From Rhizobium mongolense subsp. loessense (GTDB lineage: Bacteria; Pseudomonadota; Alphaproteobacteria; Rhizobiales; Rhizobiaceae): DNA of 64,000 nt. Location of the stretch: NCBI RefSeq assembly GCF_900099775.1, contig NZ_FMTM01000020.1:1-64000 (forward strand). The letters run 5' to 3'. A program made the translations under genes and the position numbers. A model generated the notes under the pieces. The model saw only the letters and a program-made list of their open reading frames with translations, was not told where the DNA came from and did not search any database. This document shows, piece after piece, positions 46,039 through 55,133 of the stretch. Each line of letters begins with the position of its first letter. Within the stretch, counting starts at the first letter, position 1.

Positions 46039-46113
46039 ATGAATAATCTCATTTGGCTTGTCGGCGCTGTCGTCATCATAATCGCGATTTTGAGTTTCTT
46101 CGGCCTTCGCTGA
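46039..46113 (+). CDS. 24-residue single-helix membrane peptide
   Basis: The reading frame has ATG at 46039 and TGA at 46111-46113. It encodes MNNLIWLVGAVVIIIAILSF followed by FGLR, one clear hydrophobic helix with Arg at the C-terminus. AGGGG at 46029-46033 gives a ribosome binding site with about 6 bases spacing. Similar very short single-helix proteins are seen in many rhizobial genomes and usually escape annotation. Its function is unknown. Paired hairpins about 50 bases downstream may end its transcript. Confidence 0.55.
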   Translation: MNNLIWLVGAVVIIIAILSFFGLR

Positions 46114-46163
46114 ATCGCAAAGCCTCGGGAACATGCGGCGGCTCAACCACGCCATCTCGGGCA

Positions 46164-46200
46164 TGCGGCAGCCTGCCGCACCGGCATAGTGGGCTGCCGG
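46164..46200. terminator. Two adjacent hairpins after the mini-gene
   Basis: TGCGGCA-GCC-TGCCGCA at 46164-46180, followed by CCGGCA / TGCCGG at 46181-46200. They lie about 50 bases past the mini-gene stop. No T-run, so the terminator role is tentative. Confidence 0.4.
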
Positions 46201-46564
46201 TGCTCATCTATATGGTGTAGGCGAAGGGTTCTTTCAGCCCACGGCGTCTGGACTGGCAACCCGGCATCGCTCGTTCGTTCGCTCGAATTCAGCCCCAAAA
46301 AAGGCAAGGCTGCCGGCGGCGGCCTTTGAAATGGCGGCCCTCTTGATCGCGGTTCTCCCTTGAAGTGGCTTGTATCGGCCCTTCAGGCCACCTTAGCGGA
46401 TGGCGCTGCGCCATCTCGGATTGTCATGCGCAAACTGGCGCATAGACAGATCAGCCGCGGCACGCCAAAGCCTTAGTCAATCTCTCTCTTCTGGCCATCG
46501 GCAATGGACAATTTCTCGCCTCCGCCTGTGGGAGACTTGGCCGTCGGCAATGAGGAGACAGATC
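46201..46564. other. Gap upstream of the DoeC-like gene
   Basis: About 360 bases before the dehydrogenase start. An open frame from 46400 is a mere upstream extension. This segment should hold the promoter of the doeC-doeD-dehydrogenase operon. Confidence 0.4.
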
Positions 46565-48061
46565 ATGACCGCGGTTTTTGCCCGCCCCGATTTCCACACT
46601 GCGCTTTCACGCCTCAAGGACAGGCATCTGCTGCGTGATCTCGCCTATATCGGCGGACGCTGGTCGGCGGGCGACGCCGGCAAAAGCTTCGAAGTTACCG
46701 ATCCTGCTTCCCGAGCAACCGTTGCCTGGGTGGCAAGCCTTGGCGCGGACGAGACGGCAACGGCGATCGACGCGGCAGCTGGGGCAATGCCGGCCTGGCG
46801 CGCCATGCTGCCGCAGCACCGGGCTAAAATCCTGCGCAACTGGTTCGATCTGATCCTGGCATCAAAGGAAGATCTCGCCTTGATCATGACGCTCGAGCAG
46901 GGCAAGCCGCTTTCGGAATCCTTGGGCGAGATCGATTATGCCGCCTCTTTCGTCGAATGGTACGGAGAGGAAGGCAAGCGGCTGAATGCCGAAAACGTCA
47001 CCAGCCACCTTTTGGATGCTGAGATGATCGTCCGCCGCGAGGCGCTCGGTGTCGTCGGTATCGTCACGCCGTGGAACTTTCCGTCGGCCATGATCACGCG
47101 CAAGGCTGCGGCAGCACTTGCTGCAGGCTGCACCGTCGTTGCCCATCCTTCATCCGAGACCCCGCTTTCGGCACTTGCACTTGCCGAGCTCGGCGAGCGC
47201 GCCGGGATTCCGGCGGGCGTATTCAATGTTGTCACCGGTGATGCGGCAACCATCGTCGGGCGCATGTGCGAGGACGAGCGCATCAGGGCAATGAGCTTCA
47301 CCGGCTCGACCGGGATCGGCAAGCTCATTGCCGCTCAATGCGCGTCAAGCATGAAAAGACTGGTGATGGAGCTTGGCGGACATGCACCACTTATCATATT
47401 CGACGATGCCGACATCGAGCGTGCGGCCAGAATTGCCATCGACGCCAAGTTCGCCACGTCGGGCCAGGATTGCCTGGCTGCCAACCGCATCTTCGTGCAC
47501 CGCTCAATCGCCGATCGCTTCGCTGAAGCATTTGCACGCCACATCAAGGCGTTGAAAGTGGCAAACGGCCTTTCGGCGAACGCCGATATCGGCCCGCTGA
47601 TGCACGAACGTGCGATCGTCAAGGTCGAGGAACAGGTCTCCGATGCCCTGAAGCGCGGAGCCAAGCTGGTCACCGGCGGTAAACGTCACGTCGCCGGCCA
47701 ACTGTTCTTCGAACCGACGCTGCTGACAGACGTTCCTGCCGATGCTCTCATCATGCGCGAGGAAACGTTTGGTCCCGTGGCAGGCATCAGCGTCTTCGAC
47801 ACGGAAGACGAAGTGATCGCAAAGGCGAACGCCACCGAATACGGTCTCGTCGCCTATGTCGTCACGGAAAATGGCGCCCGGCAGATGCGCCTTGGACGTG
47901 CCCTCGAATACGGCATGGTGGCGATCAACCGGGTGAAGATCACCGGCGGTCCCATTCCTTTCGGCGGCTGGAAACAATCCGGACTCGGGCGCGAGGGCTC
48001 GAGGCACGGCATCGAAGCTTTCACCGAGCTCAAATATCTCTGCATCGACACGGCCGCCTGA
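46565..48061 (+). CDS. doeC: Aldehyde dehydrogenase DoeC (aspartate semialdehyde dehydrogenase of ectoine degradation)
   Basis: A 498-residue NAD(P)-dependent aldehyde dehydrogenase of the succinate-semialdehyde type. The NAD-binding site is TPWNFPSAMITRKAAAALAA, the general base Glu is in VMELGGHAPLIIFDDAD, and the nucleophilic Cys is in ATSGQDCLAANRIFV. In ectoine catabolism it oxidises aspartate semialdehyde to aspartate. Start 46565 has GAGGAGA upstream and matches the family; a start at 46400 would add 55 odd residues. It is first in a three-gene operon with DoeD. Confidence 0.88.
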   Translation: MTAVFARPDFHTALSRLKDRHLLRDLAYIGGRWSAGDAGKSFEVTDPASRATVAWVASLGADETATAIDAAAGAMPAWRAMLPQHRAKILRNWFDLILASKEDLALIMTLEQGKPLSESLGEIDYAASFVEWYGEEGKRLNAENVTSHLLDAEMIVRREALGVVGIVTPWNFPSAMITRKAAAALAAGCTVVAHPSSETPLSALALAELGERAGIPAGVFNVVTGDAATIVGRMCEDERIRAMSFTGSTGIGKLIAAQCASSMKRLVMELGGHAPLIIFDDADIERAARIAIDAKFATSGQDCLAANRIFVHRSIADRFAEAFARHIKALKVANGLSANADIGPLMHERAIVKVEEQVSDALKRGAKLVTGGKRHVAGQLFFEPTLLTDVPADALIMREETFGPVAGISVFDTEDEVIAKANATEYGLVAYVVTENGARQMRLGRALEYGMVAINRVKITGGPIPFGGWKQSGLGREGSRHGIEAFTELKYLCIDTAA

Positions 48062-48092
48062 GGCCCTTCCGTTCAACATCAAGGACAATGCC

Positions 48093-49487
48093 ATGCTGGA
48101 ACGAAGCAACGAACTCAACGCCTGGGACCGGGATCATTTCTTCCATCCCTCCACTCATATGGGCATGCACGCACGTGGCGAGACGCCGACGCGGGTGATC
48201 GGCAGCGGTGAAGGCGTCTACATCACCGATACGACCGGCCGCTCCAGTCTCGATGCCTTTGCCGGACTTTACTGCGTCAATGTCGGCTACGGCCGGCATA
48301 AAATCGCCGATGCGATCGCTGAACAGGCAAAGAGTCTTGCCTACTATCACGCCTATGTCGGCCATGGCACGGAAGCATCGATCAGGCTGTCGAAGATGAT
48401 CATCGACCGCGCGCCCGAAGGCATGAGTCGCGTCTACTTCGGCCTTTCCGGGTCCGATGCGAACGAGACGAACATCAAGCTCATCTGGTATTACAACAAC
48501 ATCCTCGGCCGGGCGGACAAGAAGAAGATCATCTCTCGCTGGCGCGGTTATCACGGCTCGGGTGTCATGACAGGCTCGCTAACGGGGCTTGAACTTTTCC
48601 ACAAGGCATTTGACCTGCCGCGCGCGCCCATTCTCCACACGGAAGCTCCTTATTATTTCCGCCGGCCCGACCGCTCGATGGACGAGGAGCAGTTTTCGCA
48701 ATTTTGCGCCGACAAGCTGGAGGAAATGATCCTTGCCGAAGGTCCCGAAACAATTGCCGCCTTCATCGGCGAACCAATCCTCGGGACAGGCGGCATCGTT
48801 CCGCCTCCCGCCGGATACTGGCAGAAGATCCAGGCCGTGCTGGAAAAGTACGATGTCCTGCTGGTTGCAGATGAGGTGGTGACCGGTTTCGGGCGCTTGG
48901 GCACGATGTTCGGCTCGGACCACTACGGCATCAAGCCGGACCTGATCACCATCGCCAAGGGCCTCACCTCGGCCTATGCGCCGCTTTCCGGTACGATCGT
49001 TTCCGACAAGGTCTGGCAGGTGCTCGTCCAGGGCTCCGATCAGATGGGGGCGATTGGTCATGGCTGGACCTACGCCGCACATCCGATCTGCGCCGCCGCT
49101 GGGATTGCCAACCTGGAACTGATCGATGAGCTTGATCTCGTGAGGAATGCCGGCGAGACCGGCGCCTATTTCCGCTCGGAACTGGCAAAGGCCGTCGGCG
49201 GTCACAAGAACGTTGGCGAGGTGCGTGGAGACGGGTTGATGGCGGCCGTTGAGTTTGTTGCAGATCGGGACGATCGCAAATTCTTCGATCCCTCCCAAAA
49301 GATCGGGCCGCAGGTGGCCGCTGCACTGCTGGAGCGCGGCGTCATCGGCCGCGCCATGCCGCAGGGCGACATCCTCGGTTTTGCGCCGCCGCTTTGTTTG
49401 ACCCGGGGCGAGGCCGATACTGTGGTCAAAGCTGCGGCCGCAGCCATCGACAACGTCTTTAAATCCATCGGAAGGAGTGCGAGATGA
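48093..49487 (+). CDS. doeD: Class III aminotransferase DoeD (diaminobutyrate transaminase)
   Basis: A 464-residue PLP enzyme. PLP lysine in LITIAKGLTSAYAPLSG; Asp in LLVADEVVTGFGRLG binds the cofactor nitrogen; RWRGYHGSGVMTGSLTG is the phosphate region. DoeD removes the terminal amino group of diaminobutyrate to give aspartate semialdehyde, the substrate of the DoeC encoded upstream. The downstream gene overlaps it by four bases. Confidence 0.88.
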   Translation: MLERSNELNAWDRDHFFHPSTHMGMHARGETPTRVIGSGEGVYITDTTGRSSLDAFAGLYCVNVGYGRHKIADAIAEQAKSLAYYHAYVGHGTEASIRLSKMIIDRAPEGMSRVYFGLSGSDANETNIKLIWYYNNILGRADKKKIISRWRGYHGSGVMTGSLTGLELFHKAFDLPRAPILHTEAPYYFRRPDRSMDEEQFSQFCADKLEEMILAEGPETIAAFIGEPILGTGGIVPPPAGYWQKIQAVLEKYDVLLVADEVVTGFGRLGTMFGSDHYGIKPDLITIAKGLTSAYAPLSGTIVSDKVWQVLVQGSDQMGAIGHGWTYAAHPICAAAGIANLELIDELDLVRNAGETGAYFRSELAKAVGGHKNVGEVRGDGLMAAVEFVADRDDRKFFDPSQKIGPQVAAALLERGVIGRAMPQGDILGFAPPLCLTRGEADTVVKAAAAAIDNVFKSIGRSAR

Positions 49488-50554
49488 CCGTTGTTCCGAA
49501 GACGATGGCAGCCGTACAACTCGTCGGACATGGCGGGCTGGACAAGCTGGTCTATAACGAATCCGCTCCTGTCCCGATGCCGGGCGCAGGCGAAGTGCTC
49601 ATCAAGGTCACGGCCTGCGGCATGAACAACACCGACGTCTGGGTCCGACAGGGCGCCTACGGCACCGAAGACGACCCGTCGGCCGTCTCCACCTGGCGCA
49701 GGAAAGGCAATACGCTGACCTTCCCGCGCATCCAGGGGACGGATGCTGTCGGTCATATCGTCGCGGTTGGCGCCGGCATCGACGCAAAGCGGATCGGTGA
49801 GCGTGTAATGGTCGATTTCTCGATCTATAATCGCGAAGACGACAGCCTTGCCGACATCGACTATATGGGTCACGGCCGGGATGGCGGTTATGCCCAATAC
49901 ATGGCGCTGCCTGCGCAAAACGCCCATATCGTCGATACCGATCTCACCGACATCGAACTTGCGACCTTCTGCTGTGCCTACCTGACCGGAGAACGGATGC
50001 TTGAGCGGGCGCGGCTTTCTGCGGGCGAACACGTGCTGGTGACGGGGGCATCGGGCGGTGTCGGATCGGCGATCATCCAGCTCGCAAGAGCGCGCGGCGC
50101 AATCCCGATTGCGATAGCCGGTCCTGGCAAGGAGCAGGCTGTGCTGGACATCGGCGCAGAAGCAGTCGTCACGCGCGGCGGCGATGATCTCGTCGAAGCC
50201 GTCGATCGGGCATCAGCCGGCCGGCCGATCGACGTCGTGGCCGATCTCGTCGCTGGATCGATGTTCAACGATCTTTTGAAGATTCTGCGTCCCGAAGGCC
50301 GCTATACGACGGCCGGTGCGATCGGCGGGCCGGTGGTTCAGCTCGACTTGCGGACAATGTACCTGAAGCAACTGGAGTTGCATGGATCGAGCCAGGGTAC
50401 ACGCGCCGACTTCCGTCGGCTCGTCGGCTATATCGAGGACAAGAAAATCCGGCCCCTGGTCGGCGGCGTCTATCCGCTATCGGAATTCCATCGGGCTCAG
50501 ACGGACTTCATGGCCAAAAACTTCATCGGCAAGCTCGTCGTCGTCCCCGACTGA
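49484..50554 (+). CDS. Zinc-type alcohol dehydrogenase/quinone oxidoreductase coupled to doeD
   Basis: A 356-residue medium-chain dehydrogenase/reductase. The Rossmann motif is VLVTGASGGVGSAIIQLARA, and the N-terminal GroES-like part is PGAGEVLIKVTACGMNNTDV. The structural zinc Cys cluster is missing, which places it nearer to the quinone oxidoreductase branch. It overlaps doeD by ATGA (49484-49487), so it is co-translated with it. No ectoine step is known to need it. It may remove a reactive aldehyde or act on a side product; this is inference. It is the last gene of the operon. Confidence 0.82.
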   Translation: MTVVPKTMAAVQLVGHGGLDKLVYNESAPVPMPGAGEVLIKVTACGMNNTDVWVRQGAYGTEDDPSAVSTWRRKGNTLTFPRIQGTDAVGHIVAVGAGIDAKRIGERVMVDFSIYNREDDSLADIDYMGHGRDGGYAQYMALPAQNAHIVDTDLTDIELATFCCAYLTGERMLERARLSAGEHVLVTGASGGVGSAIIQLARARGAIPIAIAGPGKEQAVLDIGAEAVVTRGGDDLVEAVDRASAGRPIDVVADLVAGSMFNDLLKILRPEGRYTTAGAIGGPVVQLDLRTMYLKQLELHGSSQGTRADFRRLVGYIEDKKIRPLVGGVYPLSEFHRAQTDFMAKNFIGKLVVVPD

Positions 50555-50636
50555 ATGGGCTAATCGGGTTGGACCCGGCGCCGCAGCTCTATCTATCGGC
50601 GCCGGCCGCTCCCATCATGTCGTGCCCAAAGCGGGG

Positions 50637-50867
50637 TCACAGAGCTGGGACAAACTTCCAAAAGACTCCTTCCTGGCGGTCCGTATAATACTTGAACTCG
50701 CACTCAAACTTGCGTCCGTAAGCTTTGGCAGCCTTCAGGCATTGGTCGCTGACCGGGTTCATCCCCGTATCAGGCGCAAACCAGTCTTCAAGCAGATCGT
50801 CCGGCACATACGTGCCGATGCGCAGCGGAAGAGTTGCGAGTACAACGTCCATTTCATTTGGCACCAT
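50637..50867 (-). CDS. 76-residue protein of unknown function
   Basis: The ATG at 50867 is preceded by a perfect AGGAGG eight bases upstream. The protein is soluble, acidic at its N-terminal half (YVPDDLLEDWFAPDTGMNPV) with two Cys, and ends FWKFVPAL. No motif or family recognised. It converges with the dehydrogenase gene and stands alone. Confidence 0.6.
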   Translation of the reverse strand: MVPNEMDVVLATLPLRIGTYVPDDLLEDWFAPDTGMNPVSDQCLKAAKAYGRKFECEFKYYTDRQEGVFWKFVPAL

Positions 50868-51280
50868 GATAAAAGCCTCCTCTTCGGATTAAACCGCGGT
50901 CGGATGAACCGGTTCCATGCTGCCTTTCACTACATCCCGCAGACCGCGTCATGTCAACGAAACCCCTGCCCGGATCGGCGTGCGACGCTCCTCTGAACCG
51001 TTGCGGCTAGCAGACGAGGGCCTGTGACATCAGCGGTGCCAAGCGACCGTATCAGCCGGAATTCCTGATGTTCACGGTGGCTAAACCACCGCGAATACGC
51101 TTCGACGAAGCCGAGAACGTGCTGCTTCATGGTCAACAATAAGCCCGAAAACTGTCTTCCTCGAACTGCTGGAATTGCCCATAGTGATCACCGGTTTCCG
51201 TCACATTCGAATTTAGCCGCATCAAGTAATCACAAACGGGATGGATCCTTTAAAGACTTGAATAAGGTATATCGGGCGCG
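50868..51280. other. Gap with no convincing gene
   Basis: About 410 bases between the 76-residue protein and the DUF2233 gene. A 61-codon frame at 50954-51139 on the minus strand has no ribosome binding site or family likeness. No repeat seen. Confidence 0.4.
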
Positions 51281-52057
51281 ATGACGTATCTGAAAAATGG
51301 AATGCTGATCGCAGCGGTGATGCTGGCTGCCTTGATAACGTCCTTGCCGCCGGCCTTTGCCAAAGATTGTGAGCAAGAAACGTTCGAGGAGGCGCGATAC
51401 ATTGTCTGCACCCTGGAACCGGGGAAAGCTGACCTGCGATTGTTCTGGAAGGGCGTCGATGGCGAACCTTACCGCTATTTCTCGAGCGTCGCCGAAGCGG
51501 TGGGGAAAGAGGGACGAGCGCTGACATTCGCGATGAACGCAGGGATGTACCGCGCCGATTTTTCTCCGATGGGACTTTATGTCGAGGCCGGCCGAGAACT
51601 ACGACCCGCCAATACGGCCGGAGGTGATGGCTCAGCCGGTCTGCTGCCAAATTTCTATAAGAAGCCGAATGGCGTGTTCTTTTTTGACGACACAAGGGCC
51701 GGAATACTCCCGACAGATCAATTTTTGAAACGTCGCCCCAAGGTGCGGTTCGCCACCCAGTCTGGTCCAATGCTTGTCATTCAGAACAAGCTGCACCCGG
51801 CCTTCATTTTAGGTTCGACAGACCGAACCCGTCGCAGCGGTGTGGGAGTCTGTGGCGGTGGCACGGTTCGCCTTGCCGCAAGCGAAGACATGGTGAATTT
51901 CCACGATTTTGCGCGCCTGTTCCGCGACCAATTAAAATGCCCCAATGCTTTGTTTCTCGATGGTGGACGAGGTGTGGGGGTTTACAACCCGAAGATGGGC
52001 CGCAATGACAGATCCTGGCATGGCGGGTTCGGCCCGATCTTTGGAGTTGTTGAATAG
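51281..52057 (+). CDS. DUF2233 phosphodiester glycosidase family protein, exported
   Basis: A 258-residue protein with a signal peptide (GMLIAAVMLAALITSLPPAFA). The NAGPA/DUF2233 signatures are present: FAMNAGMYRADFSPMGLYVE, NFYKKPNGVFFFDD, ATQSGPMLVIQNKLHPAF and LFLDGGRGVGVYNP. The family includes phosphodiester glycosidases that uncover mannose phosphodiesters and bacterial exported proteins linked to cell-wall or exopolysaccharide metabolism. It should act in the periplasm. It stands alone and its substrate is unknown. Confidence 0.85.
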   Translation: MTYLKNGMLIAAVMLAALITSLPPAFAKDCEQETFEEARYIVCTLEPGKADLRLFWKGVDGEPYRYFSSVAEAVGKEGRALTFAMNAGMYRADFSPMGLYVEAGRELRPANTAGGDGSAGLLPNFYKKPNGVFFFDDTRAGILPTDQFLKRRPKVRFATQSGPMLVIQNKLHPAFILGSTDRTRRSGVGVCGGGTVRLAASEDMVNFHDFARLFRDQLKCPNALFLDGGRGVGVYNPKMGRNDRSWHGGFGPIFGVVE

Positions 52058-52231
52058 CGCCACGAATGGCTTCGACCACGAGCGCGGGAAGGTGACCATC
52101 GACCCGGGCCGCAGGGGCGATTGGCCGCCGTGAACTCATAAAAACGGGGCATTGCTAGATCATGCACTTATGTCTACTTCCTAGCCGAAAGCGGCCATTG
52201 TCCCGCACCGTGGCCTGTCGCAGAAGGATCA

Positions 52232-52726
52232 TTAACGGCGAGACCAGTATTCTTCGTGCAGTTTCGCCGCCTCGCCCGCAAGCATGGGGCCGACGACTTC
52301 CGTTGGGCGCTGACCGGCGGCAAACACGATGTGGCAGGGGAGATCAAGCGTCGGATTTTCCTGGTTATCGCCTATCTGTTGTTTCATCTCTCTCTCGGAC
52401 AGGCCAAACACGACGCGCCCTATGCCTGCCCAATAGATCGCGCCTGAGCACATGGCGCATGGTTCCGCGGATGTGTACATCGTGCATCCGGCAAGAAAAT
52501 CCAAATCATAGGCTTTGCCGGCGCGCGTGGCGAGAAGCCGCTCCGCGTGGGCCGTGCGGTCGCCACCTTCCGAACTGTAACCATTGCACTGTTCCAATAA
52601 AACATTGCCATCATGGTCGGCGAGAATTGAACCGAATGGGTGATCCCCACCTTCGCGCGACCGCCGCGCCACATCGAAGGCCTTCCGCAAAAGTGACTCA
52701 TCATAGGACCGTTTGGTGCTTGCCAT
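52232..52726 (-). CDS. Nucleoside deaminase (CDA family)
   Basis: A 164-residue zinc deaminase. The His-Ala-Glu site is in RTAHAERLLATR and the two zinc Cys are in SAEPCAMCSGAIYWAG. It looks like the guanine/cytosine or tRNA-adenosine deaminase group; the length and GRVVFGLSER favour a free-base or nucleoside deaminase over TadA. CAGGAG precedes the ATG at 52726. Neighbours give no pathway. Confidence 0.87.
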   Translation of the reverse strand: MASTKRSYDESLLRKAFDVARRSREGGDHPFGSILADHDGNVLLEQCNGYSSEGGDRTAHAERLLATRAGKAYDLDFLAGCTMYTSAEPCAMCSGAIYWAGIGRVVFGLSEREMKQQIGDNQENPTLDLPCHIVFAAGQRPTEVVGPMLAGEAAKLHEEYWSRR

Positions 52727-53503
52727 TTTGTGAGCTCCTGAGAATTATCGCAGTTCATTCACCATCAATGTTTCCCCGTAACGGCGCGGGTAATCTGACA
52801 TTCCCCCGATAAACAGGTATCAAAAATCAAATATTGATCCTTTTTGATTTGTCAGCAAGACTGCTTGTCCGCCACCACACCACCTGCCGCAAAAGACCCT
52901 CTTTGTGAGACAAGGCTCACCGAAGGGCGCCGGAACCTTTCGATTTGGCGATGACCACGAGTCGCAACCTGACCAAATGTGGAAGTAAGCGCCCCCTTAT
53001 GGGGCGTTCGAAACCTGCTCGCGGTCACCTTTCGGCCGCCCACCGCGAACAATCGCTTCCACAAATTTATTGACCCAGCTTCGATCCCGACCCAGCTTGC
53101 CAAGCGCACAGTCGTCCAGCCAGTACCAAACTCAACCGCGTATAAATTCGGATGACCGAACTCGGCGCAAGGGGCCTCTAGGTGCGCTACACAATACCGC
53201 ATATTTCCGTTCATCGTCCGCAACCACAAAACCTCACCCATCGATGGCATCGCCAACGCACACGTCAAAGTCTCGGCAAATTCTGTGACCGCCCGACGGT
53301 TGGTCAGTAGGAGTTTTGAACCGGAAAACCCCGCAACAGGAGCCCCTGTTCGAAAGCCGGTCTGCGCCTCGACACTTACGGCGAAGCCGCGATGCCAAGT
53401 CTCCTGGATCCGCTTGGAGACGGATGGAGCGGTCCCAAGTCATTGCGGTGCCGCCGATGATCAGCTTTGCGGGCGGCACCCGGCGTTCCATACAATTCCG
53501 TTG
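52727..53503. other. Gap between deaminase and FAD oxidase
   Basis: About 780 bases. Two frames, 138 codons on the minus strand (52852-53268) and pieces on the plus strand, lack ribosome binding sites, bias or family likeness. I see only degraded-looking sequence. Confidence 0.4.
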
Positions 53504-54946
53504 TTAGCCGGCGGCCCGCATTTCCGCTTGTGGCTGCACATTCTGGTTCATGCGGAACAGATTCTGAGGATCGTAACGCCGCTTGATCTCCGTCAGACGT
53601 TTGTAGTTGCCGCCATAGGCCGCTTCGACGCGATCGCCTTCATCCTCCGGCATGAAGTTGATGTAGGCTGTGCCGATGGCGTGCTTCTTCGTTGCCTCGA
53701 AGAGCTCGCGTGCCCAGCCAATGCAGGTGCTGTCCATCGAATTCTCGCGCCAGCGCGCATGGACGTTCATGACGAAATGCGAGTTGCGCTGTGGAAACGC
53801 CGTATCCTCCACCGCGATGCGACCCGCTGCACCGCCCACATGGCCAATGAAGATCTCGCATTCCGGCCCCGGAAGCTTGCGAACGGCATCGAGGAGAACT
53901 GCAATCGTCGCATCCGAGAGCTCTGCGAAATCCTGGCTCTTCCAATAGTTGCGCGCCCCTGGCGTCAGCAGCGGGTCGAATGCCTGTTGCCAGGCGACAA
54001 AAGGTGTCGGGCCGACAACATCGGCAATCGGATTGCCGATGTCACGAAGCGCCGCGGCTGCAACTTTGCCCGCTTCGATGTCGCCGCAATGGCAAACGGC
54101 GAGTGCAAGGATTTCCTTGCCGTGCCATTCGGCGGGCAGGAAAGGCAGCGGCGGTGCCTTGCGCATGACCGCCCAGCATGTGAGTTCGTCCGGCGCCGTT
54201 TCGAGCACCTGGCGATATTGCCTGAGCACTGTTTCCGCGTCGGCAAAAGGATGGACGACCAGACCTGCCAGAACCTCGCCCGGCAGGTCGTGGAGCCGGA
54301 ACTCAAAGGAGGTTACGACGCCGAAATTGCCGCCGCCGCCGCGCAGCGCCCAAAACAAATCCGGCTCTTCCTTCTCGCTCACGCGTACCAGCTTGCCCTC
54401 AGCGGTTACGACCTCCATCGAGATGATATTGTCGATCGTCAGCCCGAACTTGCGTGTAAGCCAGCCGAAACCGCCACCAAGTGTCAGACCGGCAATGCCG
54501 GTCGTGGAATTGATTCCTGTCGGTAGAGCCAGCCCGAAAGCCTGTGTTTCGTTATCGACATCAGCAAGCGTTGCACCCGGCTCAACCCGCAAACGCCGTG
54601 TACCCGGGTCGACCCTTACCGATTTCATCGGCGACAGATCAATGACCAGGCCGCCTTCACAGACGGCATTGCCGGCGATGTTGTGCCCGCCGCCGCGGAC
54701 CGCCAAAAGAAGATTGTTTTCGCGCGCGAAGCGGACTGATCTCATAACGTCGGCGGCACCAGCGCAGCGCACGATGAGACCCGGGCGCCGGTCAATCATC
54801 CCATTCCATATGGCCCGCGCCTCGTCGTAATCGGCGTCCGCTCCGGTGAGCAATCTGCCGCGCAGACCTGCCGCGAAGGCATTGAGCGCAACGTCCGTCA
54901 TAGCCGTTTGGCCCTTCTGCAGGGTCGTAAGGTTCAAGTTGTCCAT
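53504..54946 (-). CDS. FAD-linked oxidase, berberine-bridge-enzyme family
   Basis: A 480-residue FAD-binding PCMH protein. RGGGHNIAGNAVCEGGLVID carries the His that binds FAD covalently; TLGGGFGWLTRKFGL is the FAD loop; the BBE C-terminal segment is GTAYINFMPEDEGDRVEAAY (split) with RRYDPQNLFRMNQNV. It has no signal peptide. It probably oxidises a sugar or secondary-metabolite alcohol using oxygen. The start at 54946 follows GGGGAGGAAACC. It is divergent from queC. Confidence 0.87.
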   Translation of the reverse strand: MDNLNLTTLQKGQTAMTDVALNAFAAGLRGRLLTGADADYDEARAIWNGMIDRRPGLIVRCAGAADVMRSVRFARENNLLLAVRGGGHNIAGNAVCEGGLVIDLSPMKSVRVDPGTRRLRVEPGATLADVDNETQAFGLALPTGINSTTGIAGLTLGGGFGWLTRKFGLTIDNIISMEVVTAEGKLVRVSEKEEPDLFWALRGGGGNFGVVTSFEFRLHDLPGEVLAGLVVHPFADAETVLRQYRQVLETAPDELTCWAVMRKAPPLPFLPAEWHGKEILALAVCHCGDIEAGKVAAAALRDIGNPIADVVGPTPFVAWQQAFDPLLTPGARNYWKSQDFAELSDATIAVLLDAVRKLPGPECEIFIGHVGGAAGRIAVEDTAFPQRNSHFVMNVHARWRENSMDSTCIGWARELFEATKKHAIGTAYINFMPEDEGDRVEAAYGGNYKRLTEIKRRYDPQNLFRMNQNVQPQAEMRAAG

Positions 54947-55091
54947 GGTTTCCTCCCCAAGGCGGCAGAGCCCCGTTCCGCCGTGGAAGCATCTTGCGCT
55001 TCGTTCCTTTGCTACGCAAGATAATGCTAATAAACATTCCTGCCGGGACCCTTCACAAGCTGGGTTAATTGCTTTAGAAGCGCTCCCGTAA

Positions 55092-55124
55092 TCCGGTCGC
55101 AGCCCACCCGGTCAAAACAAGGGA
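55092..55124 (+). promoter_or_regulatory. Candidate preQ1-I riboswitch upstream of queC
   Basis: The 33-base segment ending 9 bases before the queC ATG can form an H-type pseudoknot. P1 pairs CCGG (55093-55096) with CCGG (55108-55111). The loop TCGCAGCCCAC contains CCC (55103-55105), which can pair with GGG (55121-55123) next to AAGG, the queC ribosome binding site. An A-rich linker TCAAAACAA lies between. This is the layout of class I preQ1 riboswitches, which are known before queuosine genes and hide the ribosome binding site when preQ1 is bound. Alignment to the family model was not run. Confidence 0.65.
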
Positions 55125-55133
55125 TCCGACATC

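Noticed and set aside
50954..51139. 61-codon frame on the minus strand
   Set aside because: No ribosome binding site near its start and no family likeness.
52852..53268. 138-codon frame on the minus strand
   Set aside because: No ribosome binding site, no recognisable family, and Arg/Ser-rich late half; left as unsupported.
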